Shown piece by piece: positions 58,388 to 64,000 of a DNA stretch of 64,000 nt. The DNA is from Streptomyces sp. NRRL B-1347 (GTDB lineage Bacteria > Actinomycetota > Actinomycetes > Streptomycetales > Streptomycetaceae): positions 1-64,000 of the forward strand of contig NZ_JOJM01000008.1 in assembly GCF_000720325.1 (NCBI RefSeq). The letters are read 5' to 3'. The first letter of the stretch is position 1. The number at the start of each line of letters is the position of its first letter. The notes under the pieces were generated by a model, which did not search any database, was not told the origin of the DNA, and saw only the letters and a list, made by a program, of their open reading frames with translations. The position numbers and the translations under genes are program-made.

Positions 58388-59929
58388 ATGACCACGGCAC
58401 AAGTCGAGAAAGCCGAGCACCAGGTCGAGGCGCCCTGGCGCGCGCTCGCCGCGATGATGGTCGGCTTCTTCATGCTCATGCTCGACACCACGATCGTGGT
58501 GGTGGCGATGCCCAAGCTCTCCGCCGACCTGCACGCGGACATCAGCACGACGGTCTGGGCGACCAGCTCCTATCTGCTCGCCTACTCCGTGCCGCTGCTC
58601 CTCGCGGGCCGCCTCGGCGACCAGTTCGGGCCCAAGCGGATCTATCTGATCGGCATGGGGGTCTTCACCGGCGCGTCCGTGCTGTGCGGACTCGCGGGGA
58701 ACATCGGCCAGCTCATCGCCTTCCGCGCGCTCCAGGGCATCGGAGCCGCGCTGATGGCGCCCCAGTCCATGGCCACGATCAGCAAGATCTTCCCCAAGGA
58801 CATGCGCGGCCGCGCCATGTCGTACTGGGGCCTGGTGTCCGGCGCCGCCATCCTCATCGGGCCCATCTCCGGCGGGCTGCTCATCGACTCGCTCGGCTGG
58901 CGCTCGATCTTCTTCATCAACGTGCCGATCGGCCTCGCGGGCATGGCCGTCGCCCAGCGCCTGGTCCCGAACCTGCCCGGCAGGCGGCACCGCTTCGACG
59001 TCCCCGGCATCCTCATCAGCGGCGTCGCCCTGTTCTGCGTGATCTTCGCCCTGGAGAACGGGGACGCGTACCACTGGTCCCGGATCACCGACAGCCTGAA
59101 CCTGTTCGGACTGCGCACCGGCATCCCGGTCTCGGTGTACGGGGTCCTCGTCCTCGGCCTGCTGTGCGCGGTCGCCTTCGTCGTCTGGGAGGCGAAGAAC
59201 GAGCACGAGCCGCTGGTGCCGCTCGGCATCTTCAAGGTCAGGACCTTCTCCGCGGCGAACCTCGCCATCGTGGCCGCGGGCTTCGCCATCACCGCCGCGA
59301 GCTTCCCGGGCACCCTGTACTTCCAGGTCGGCCGGGGCATGACGCCCGCGCAGGCCGCGCTCATGATGCTGCCGTCCGCCCTGGTCTCGGTCCCGCTCGC
59401 GCCGCGGATCGGCAAGCTCGTGGACAAGGTGGGGCCCAAGTGGCCCGCGTTCAGCGGGCTCGCGCTCTTCAGCGCGGCCCTGTTCGTGCGGCACTTCCTG
59501 ATGACCCCGGACATGAGCATCGCGGTGCTGCTCGCCCACGCCGCCTGGATGGGCGCGAGCAGCTCGCTGATGATGAGCCCGCTGGCCGTCGCCGCGATGC
59601 AGAGCCTGCCGCCGAAGTACATCGGCGCCGGGTCCGGACTGTTCAACACCGCGCGCCAGGTGGGCTCCACGCTCGGCTCCGCGGTGATCGCCAGCGTGCT
59701 CGCCGCGCAGCTCAAGAGCCAGATCGAGCGGCACTCCGAGGGGCTGCCCGCGGACCGGCGGGCCGGGCTCGCGCACCTCGACTTCCACCACATGACGGCG
59801 GGCAAGGGGGCCGAGGGCTTCGTCCGCACCGTCACCTCGGCGACGATGGCCAACGCCCTGCTGTGGCCCGCCTGCGCGCTGGCCCTCGGCGCCGCGGTGA
59901 TCCTGCTCGCGAAGCCCCGGCAGCGCTGA
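58388..59929 (+). CDS. MFS transporter, DHA2 (EmrB/QacA) family, 14 TM
   Basis: A 513-residue multidrug-type proton antiporter with about 14 hydrophobic segments. Motif C-like and antiporter segments are visible: MLDTTIVVVAMPKLSADLH in TM1, LLAGRLGDQFGPKRIYLIG (motif A) near residue 75, ALQGIGAALMAPQSMATI near residue 115, and GLVSGAAILIGPISGGLLID near residue 155. It would export a small hydrophobic compound or antibiotic. AAGGGGG lies upstream of the ATG. The operator at 58316 links it to the TetR gene upstream and the P450 gene downstream, suggesting self-resistance or efflux of the local product. Confidence 0.9.
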   Translation: MTTAQVEKAEHQVEAPWRALAAMMVGFFMLMLDTTIVVVAMPKLSADLHADISTTVWATSSYLLAYSVPLLLAGRLGDQFGPKRIYLIGMGVFTGASVLCGLAGNIGQLIAFRALQGIGAALMAPQSMATISKIFPKDMRGRAMSYWGLVSGAAILIGPISGGLLIDSLGWRSIFFINVPIGLAGMAVAQRLVPNLPGRRHRFDVPGILISGVALFCVIFALENGDAYHWSRITDSLNLFGLRTGIPVSVYGVLVLGLLCAVAFVVWEAKNEHEPLVPLGIFKVRTFSAANLAIVAAGFAITAASFPGTLYFQVGRGMTPAQAALMMLPSALVSVPLAPRIGKLVDKVGPKWPAFSGLALFSAALFVRHFLMTPDMSIAVLLAHAAWMGASSSLMMSPLAVAAMQSLPPKYIGAGSGLFNTARQVGSTLGSAVIASVLAAQLKSQIERHSEGLPADRRAGLAHLDFHHMTAGKGAEGFVRTVTSATMANALLWPACALALGAAVILLAKPRQR

Positions 59930-59950
59930 ACCCGCCCCGGACGCCCGCCG

Positions 59951-60757
59951 CTACCCGCTCGCCGCGTCCGGCAGACCGTCGCCGATCATGAACCCCACCC
60001 CGCGGACCGTGATGATCCAGGCGCTGCACCCCAGCTTGCTGCGGATGCTGCTGACATGGGTGTCCACCGTCCGCCGCGACCAGGACTCGCCCCAGATCCG
60101 GCGCAGGATGTCGTCCCGCGCGACCACGGTCCCCGGGTGCGAGGCGAGCAGGTGCAGCAGGTCGAACTCCTTGCGCGTCAGCTTCACCGGCCGCCCCTCG
60201 TACGTGACTTCGCGCAGCCCCGAGTCGATCCTGAGGGGGCCGTGCTCCACGGTCCTGGGCGCCGCCCGCTCGCGCCGCGGCCGGGCGCGCCGCATCACCG
60301 CCTCGATCCGGGCGAGCAGCTCCCGCAGGCCGTACGGCGTGACCACGTAGTCGTCGGCGCCCGCCTGGAGGCCGAGGACCTTGTCCAGCTCGGAGGAGCG
60401 GGCGGTGACCGCGATGATCGGGACGTCGCTGGAGTTCCGGATCACCCGGCACAGCTCCAGGCCGTCCAGGTCGGTCAGTTCGAGGCCGAGCAGGATCAGA
60501 TCGGCCTCCCCGTGCACATCGAGCGCGTGCGCTGCCGTCGCCGCGCTGTGGACGTGGTACCCGTGCCGCATCAGGTCCTTTTCGAGGCGCTCCCGCTCCG
60601 GTTGCCTGCTTTCCACCAGGAGTATGCGCAAGGAGTCCGACGATTTCACCGGAAGTGAGGGCCAGAGCACCGCGGCCTGCAAATACTTCACGGATATCGC
60701 GGAGTGCCCGCCGAAATGCAGGGCAAGATGCCGGAATTGCTCAATGACATGAAACAC
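59951..60757 (-). CDS. Atypical OmpR-type response regulator lacking phosphorylation residues
   Basis: A 268-residue protein: receiver domain (about residues 43-155) and OmpR winged helix (about 170-265, with TRKEFDLLHLLASHPG and RTVDTHVSSIRSKLG). The receiver has lost its catalytic set: the acidic pair reads E49-S50, the phosphoacceptor position is G91 (ADLILLGLEL) and the conserved Lys is T140 (VVTPYG). It cannot be activated by normal phosphorylation. No histidine kinase gene is near. The partner at 63477 is a close paralogue that keeps Asp and Lys. It starts with GTG, with GGGGGA a few nt upstream, and has a 40-residue N-terminal extension. Such regulators often respond to a small molecule. 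Confidence 0.88.
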   Translation of the reverse strand: MFHVIEQFRHLALHFGGHSAISVKYLQAAVLWPSLPVKSSDSLRILLVESRQPERERLEKDLMRHGYHVHSAATAAHALDVHGEADLILLGLELTDLDGLELCRVIRNSSDVPIIAVTARSSELDKVLGLQAGADDYVVTPYGLRELLARIEAVMRRARPRRERAAPRTVEHGPLRIDSGLREVTYEGRPVKLTRKEFDLLHLLASHPGTVVARDDILRRIWGESWSRRTVDTHVSSIRSKLGCSAWIITVRGVGFMIGDGLPDAASG

Positions 60758-61257
60758 AGTGTCCCCCGTATGTCAGTTAAGGCGCATCCGCTCGGAGTCG
60801 GCCGCGGCCTCGCGTGATCAACGGGCTCATGGTGCCACACGGGAGCGCCACCGCCATCGGCGCGGTGGTGGCAGTAAGTTTTCTTTCCGTCATGACATCG
60901 TAAATCTTGGTCAATGGCTCGAACCGTACGCTCCGCTCATGGTGTCCTCAGGGTGATTTCACGCCACCGTGTTCGCCGTCGGCGGAGCCTGGGGTGAGGC
61001 GTCAATCACCCGTCTGACCAGCGCACCTGCCAGTCCGCCGGACGCTCGGCCGCGGCTGGGTGCTTGCGGGTAGCGGAGTTTTTCCGATACAACGTATCTC
61101 TCCATGCGGTGTACGTTGTCAGGCCGTGGGCAGGCTGGAAGCAGTGCATGGAAAGATCCGGTCAAGCCACTGGAGCGACCGGGCGAAGCGGCGCTGAAGC
61201 CGCCCATTCCCGCGTGCCCGTACACCTCTTCCCGCGGCGATTCCACGAAGGAGTGCA
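60758..61257. other. Intergenic region holding divergent promoters
   Basis: 500 bp between the response regulator and P450 genes. An AT-rich stretch at about 60878-60925 (AAGTTTTCTTTCCGTC, ATCGTAAATC) is a plausible promoter for the response regulator. The bipartite operator at 61088-61117 and AAGGAG before 61258 serve the P450. Short open frames in the middle have no ribosome sites and are not called. Confidence 0.5.
61088..61117. promoter_or_regulatory. TetR-type operator upstream of the P450 gene
   Basis: GATACAACGTATC (61088-61100, perfect arms), 4 nt, then CATGCGGTGTACG (61105-61117, two mismatches from the consensus). It has the same order and spacing as the sites at 57384 and 58316, but lies farther (140 nt) from the start codon. 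Confidence 0.65.
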
Positions 61258-62481
61258 ATGTCCGACGCCCCGGTTCAGGAAACCGCCGGTCCGATACGCT
61301 TCCCCATCACCCGCACCTGCCCCTTCGCCATTCCGGAAACCTATGCACGGCTGCGCGATGAAGAGCCGGTGAGCCGCGTCGAGATGTCCGACGGACGGCA
61401 CGCCTGGATGCTCACCCGGCACGCGGACGTCCGCGCGGCCCTGGTCGACCCGCGGCTCGGCTCCGATCGCAGCGACCCCGGCTTCCCCTCCATATCGAGC
61501 GGGGGCAAGAGCGCCTTCGCGCATTTCGCGCCCTTCATGATCTCCCTCGACGGGGCCGCGCACTCCGCCGCCCGCTCCCCGGTGATCAGCGAGTTCTCCA
61601 TGCGCCGCGTGAACACCCTGCGGCCGCGCATCCAGCAGATCGTCGACGAGGCCATCGACAAGGTCCTCGAACTGCCGCGCCCCGTCGACCTCGTGCAGCA
61701 CCTGGCCCTGACCGTGCCCCGCCTCGTCATCACCGAGCGGATCGGCGCGAGCCCCGACTACCTGGAGCGCTTCTACGCCCTGGCCGCCGGGATGCTCCGG
61801 CGCTCCACCACCGGCGAGGAGCGCGACGCCATCGCCCGCGAGATGCGCGCGAACATGGACCGCCTGGTCGCCGAGAAGGAGGCGGACCCGGGCGAGGACC
61901 TGCTCAGCCGCGAGATCGCCCGGCAGCGCGCCGAGACCGGCGACGTGGACCGGCCGGGGCTCGCCAGCCTCGCCCAGCTGCTGCTCCTCGCCGGGCACGA
62001 GTCGACCTCCGAGATGATCTCCCTCGGCATCGTCACGCTCCTGACCCACCCCGAGCAGCTCGCGAAGATGGTCGCGGACCCCGGCCGCACGCCCGCCGTG
62101 ATCGAGGAACTCCTGCGGTACTTCTCGGTCGTCGAGATCGGCATGGGCCGCGTCGCCACCGAGGACGTCGAGCTCGGCGGCGTGCGCATCAAGGCGGGCG
62201 AGGGCGTCATCGCCTCCAACGTCGCCGCCAACCGCGACCCCCTGGCCTTCCCGGACCCGGACGTCTTCGACCCCGACCGGGACGCCCGCCAGCACGTGGC
62301 CCAGGGCCACGGACCGCACCAGTGCCTCGGGCGGAACCTCGCCCGGGTCGAGCTCCAGACCGTCTTCGACACCCTGTTCCGGCGCATCCCCGACCTCCGG
62401 CTCGCCGTCGGCGTCGAGGAGCTGCCCTTCAAGTACGACGCGCTGGTCTACGGCCTGCGCGAACTGCCCGTCACCTGGTGA
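61258..62481 (+). CDS. Cytochrome P450
   Basis: A 407-residue bacterial P450, normal length. The I-helix LLLLAGHESTSEMIS near residue 242 has the AGxxS/T oxygen-activation motif. The K-helix is EELLR near residue 283. The heme-binding loop is AQGHGPHQCLGRNLAR, with Cys356. The Phe of the usual FGxGxHxC signature is Gln349, which is uncommon. The methyltransferase gene follows 18 bp later with AAGGAG before it, so the two form an operon. It probably hydroxylates or tailors the compound that the MFS gene exports. AAGGAG stands before the ATG. Confidence 0.92.
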   Translation: MSDAPVQETAGPIRFPITRTCPFAIPETYARLRDEEPVSRVEMSDGRHAWMLTRHADVRAALVDPRLGSDRSDPGFPSISSGGKSAFAHFAPFMISLDGAAHSAARSPVISEFSMRRVNTLRPRIQQIVDEAIDKVLELPRPVDLVQHLALTVPRLVITERIGASPDYLERFYALAAGMLRRSTTGEERDAIAREMRANMDRLVAEKEADPGEDLLSREIARQRAETGDVDRPGLASLAQLLLLAGHESTSEMISLGIVTLLTHPEQLAKMVADPGRTPAVIEELLRYFSVVEIGMGRVATEDVELGGVRIKAGEGVIASNVAANRDPLAFPDPDVFDPDRDARQHVAQGHGPHQCLGRNLARVELQTVFDTLFRRIPDLRLAVGVEELPFKYDALVYGLRELPVTW

Positions 62482-62499
62482 ACCCCCAAGGAGCCCGAC

Positions 62500-63450
62500 G
62501 TGACCACCACCGCCGAATCCACCCTCTCCCACCACACCCTGAGCAGCGTCGACTCCGGCGAGGCCACCGCGCGCCGCGCCGCTGAGATCGAGGCGCGGCT
62601 GCGCGCCACCGAGGACCGGCTCCTGCTGCCCCTCGACCGCGAACTCGCCCTGCTCGCCGAGCTCCAGGAGTCCGAGTTCGGCCGCTTTCTGCTGCACAAC
62701 GAGGGCCTCAACGGCTACTGGACGTCGTACGTCTTCCAGTACGAGCCCGGCGATCCGACGGCGAACGACCTGGAGCGGTGGCTCCTGACGAAGTCCCTGA
62801 TGCCCGGCATCAGGGAGCGCTTCGGCCGCTTCAAGGCCCGCATCGCCCCGCACGTCACCGACGGCGCCGTGCTCGCCTCGGTGCCCTGCGGCCTCATGGA
62901 CGACCTGCTCCAGCAGGACTACTCCGGCGTCGCCGACGTCAGCGGTCTGCGCCTGATCGGCGCCGACATCGACGCGGAGTCGGTGGAGTCCGCCCGCGCC
63001 CGCGCCGCCGCGCGCGGCCTCGCCGACGCCTGCGAGTTCCACGTGCGCGACGCCTGGCGGCTCGGCCTCGACGGCGAGGTCGACCTGCTCACCAGCAACG
63101 GCCTCAACATGTACGAGCCCGACCGCGACCGGCTCGTGGAGCTGTACCGCAACTTCGCCCGCGCCCTGCGCGTCGGCGGCCGGCTCCTGATCAGCTTCAT
63201 CCCGACGCCGCCCGCCCCGCCGTGGGCCGACGGCGGCCGGACCGGAGACTGGGACCGGTACGGCATCCACGCCGACGACCTGCGCCAGGACCTGGCGATC
63301 TTCGGGGACATCCTGCAGGCCAAGTACCTGAACTTCACCAGCGAGCAGGAGATCCGCGAGCAGCTCGCCGAGGCGGGCCTCACCGTGACCGGCATCTCCT
63401 ACAGCGACACCGGCGTGCTGCCGATCGCGACGGCCGTGCGCAGGCACTGA
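62500..63450 (+). CDS. SAM-dependent methyltransferase (class I) in P450 operon
   Basis: A 316-residue methyltransferase. Residues 1-110 are helical. The SAM-binding motif I is non-canonical: AVLASVPCGLMDDLL near residue 126, where the usual D-x-G-x-G-x-G is reduced to VPCG. GADIDAESVESARARAAARG near residue 152 is motif II with the acidic residue, EFHVRDAW is motif III, and LLTSNGLNMYEP near residue 193 is motif IV. VGGRLLISFIPTPP is the post-motif region. The GTG start follows AAGGAG by 6 nt and is 18 bp from the P450 stop. O- or C-methylation of the P450 product is a reasonable guess. Confidence 0.83.
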   Translation: MTTTAESTLSHHTLSSVDSGEATARRAAEIEARLRATEDRLLLPLDRELALLAELQESEFGRFLLHNEGLNGYWTSYVFQYEPGDPTANDLERWLLTKSLMPGIRERFGRFKARIAPHVTDGAVLASVPCGLMDDLLQQDYSGVADVSGLRLIGADIDAESVESARARAAARGLADACEFHVRDAWRLGLDGEVDLLTSNGLNMYEPDRDRLVELYRNFARALRVGGRLLISFIPTPPAPPWADGGRTGDWDRYGIHADDLRQDLAIFGDILQAKYLNFTSEQEIREQLAEAGLTVTGISYSDTGVLPIATAVRRH

Positions 63451-63476
63451 GCCGCGACGGCACGGGGCGCAAGACC

Positions 63477-64000
63477 ATGGGGGACACGTACGGGGACGCG
63501 TACGGGGACATGTACGGGGACATGATGGACGGCAGAAGCAATGTGACGGACCTCGTGCGCGAGCCACGGGCCAGACCGCTCAGGTCACTGAGCGCCGCGG
63601 TGTCCGGGGCGCGCACCCTGTCCGCCTCCTGGCAGGTGCTCGTGGTGGGCGGTGACTCGCCCGACCGGGACCGTCTGATGCGCGATCTGGAGCGGCACGG
63701 ACACGACGTGCGGGGCACGACGACGGGCGCCGAGGCGCTCGCCGCGTACGGCGAGGCCGATGTGATCCTCCTCGATTTCGACCTGCCGGATCTGGACGGC
63801 CTTCAGGTGTGCCGGGTGATCCGGGCCGCGGGAAACACCCCGATCATCGCCGTCACCGGCCGGGGCTCCGAACTCGACACCGTTCTGGGACTTCAGGCGG
63901 GGGCCGACGACTATGTCGCGAAGCCTTATGGATTCCGTGAACTCCTCGCCCGGATCGAGGCGGTGATGCGCCGTTTCGAACCGCGTTCCGAGACCGCCCG
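63477..64000 (+). CDS. Response regulator, receiver domain, incomplete at window end
   Basis: Open to the end of the window, 174 codons seen. After an unusual N-terminal repeat (GD-T/A/M-Y units) and a linker, the receiver starts at VLVVGGDSPDRDRLMRDLERHG. Asp100 in ADVILLDFDLPDLDG is the phosphoacceptor position, and Lys149 in VAKPYGFRELLARIEAV is conserved. The acidic pair is reduced to GGD, so phosphorylation is still uncertain. The sequence is very close to the regulator at 59951, including VCRVIR, PIIAVT, VLGLQAGADDYV and ELLARIEAVMRR, so the two arose by duplication. The true start may be ATG 63522 or 63525, after the 12-bp repeats. An OmpR DNA-binding domain is expected beyond the edge. 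Confidence 0.8.
   Translation, partial: MGDTYGDAYGDMYGDMMDGRSNVTDLVREPRARPLRSLSAAVSGARTLSASWQVLVVGGDSPDRDRLMRDLERHGHDVRGTTTGAEALAAYGEADVILLDFDLPDLDGLQVCRVIRAAGNTPIIAVTGRGSELDTVLGLQAGADDYVAKPYGFRELLARIEAVMRRFEPRSETA
63480..63527. repeat. 12-bp tandem repeat at the start of the second response regulator
   Basis: Four consecutive 12-mers: GGGGACACGTAC, GGGGACGCGTAC, GGGGACATGTAC, GGGGACATGATG. They encode GDTY, GDAY, GDMY, GDMM if translation begins at 63477, or are untranslated if it begins at 63522. Confidence 0.7.

Noticed and set aside
60759..61258. Short frames in the response regulator/P450 gap
   Set aside because: No ribosome sites; they overlap the promoter and operator sequences.
1..64000. 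Prophage, insertion sequence, tRNA or integrative element
   Set aside because: I saw no transposase, integrase, phage structural gene, tRNA-like fold or attachment-site duplication, although regulatory modules and short repeats are frequent.

Overview
The window is high-GC actinobacterial DNA that is almost certainly from Streptomyces. The evidence is an AfsR/AfsS regulator pair, a fused FO synthase (F420 biosynthesis), several WhiJ-type XRE/DUF397 regulatory modules, a GPP34 protein, abundant short intergenic repeats of Streptomyces type, GTG starts, and one TTA (bldA-type) codon. I saw no rRNA, tRNA, CRISPR array, transposase or phage structural gene. All family calls are from reading motifs; no database search was run.

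Layout. (1) 0.1-4.4 kb: acyl-CoA catabolism (enoyl-CoA hydratase-like, DUF35 OB-fold, Ltp-type thiolase, and divergently a FadD3-like acyl-CoA ligase). (2) 4.4-9.1 kb: a VOC protein, a secreted AfsS-like peptide, afsS and afsR. (3) 9.3-18.4 kb: amidohydrolase, two luciferase-like (LLM) oxidoreductases, SDR, D-aminoacylase-like hydrolase and aldehyde dehydrogenase, interrupted by a Uma2 gene and a pentapeptide-repeat gene. (4) 18.5-23.5 kb: F420-dependent NADP reductase-like protein, an exported PHP-domain phosphoesterase and FO synthase. (5) 23.6-29.1 kb: cupin, VOC, NmrA-like/TetR divergent pair and two tandem FG-GAP exported proteins. (6) 29.3-36.2 kb: two XRE/DUF397/DUF6879/HATPase modules, a DUF1707 protein, a lectin-like small protein, a TTA-containing HTH gene and a second Uma2 gene. 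(7) 36.3-44.7 kb: RidA, a large STAND-TPR ATPase, an MmyB-type regulator with a VOC gene, a degenerate ADP-ribosylglycohydrolase, a GlxA-type pseudogene and a sodium:solute symporter. (8) 45-46.7 kb: an SDR and an unrecognised protein, divergent. (9) 46.8-57 kb: a third XRE/DUF397 module, GPP34, a DD-carboxypeptidase with a long acidic cytoplasmic tail, a polytopic membrane protein, MerR and a class A PBP with a degenerate transpeptidase domain. (10) 57.4-64 kb: TetR, MFS exporter, an atypical response regulator, P450, methyltransferase, and a second response regulator cut by the window edge; this looks like a small specialised-metabolism or resistance locus.

Two sets of repeated operators organise much of the window. 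A 15-bp dyad, consensus CTGACGGNNCGTCAG, lies 21-32 nt upstream of the start codons of the catabolic units at 2753, 9354, 12092, 13962 and 45843, with second copies before 12092 and 13962. No regulator in the window is an obvious match for it. A second bipartite operator (a GATAC-N3-GTATC unit, 4 nt, then a CATAC-N3-GTATG unit) precedes the TetR gene at 57469, the MFS gene at 58388 and the P450 gene at 61258, and so defines a probable local TetR regulon. The catabolic part (acyl-CoA ligase, thiolase/DUF35, hydratase, LLM and SDR enzymes, hydrolases) together with the F420 genes suggests breakdown of an alicyclic or steroid-like acid with flavin/F420-dependent steps; the substrate is not established.
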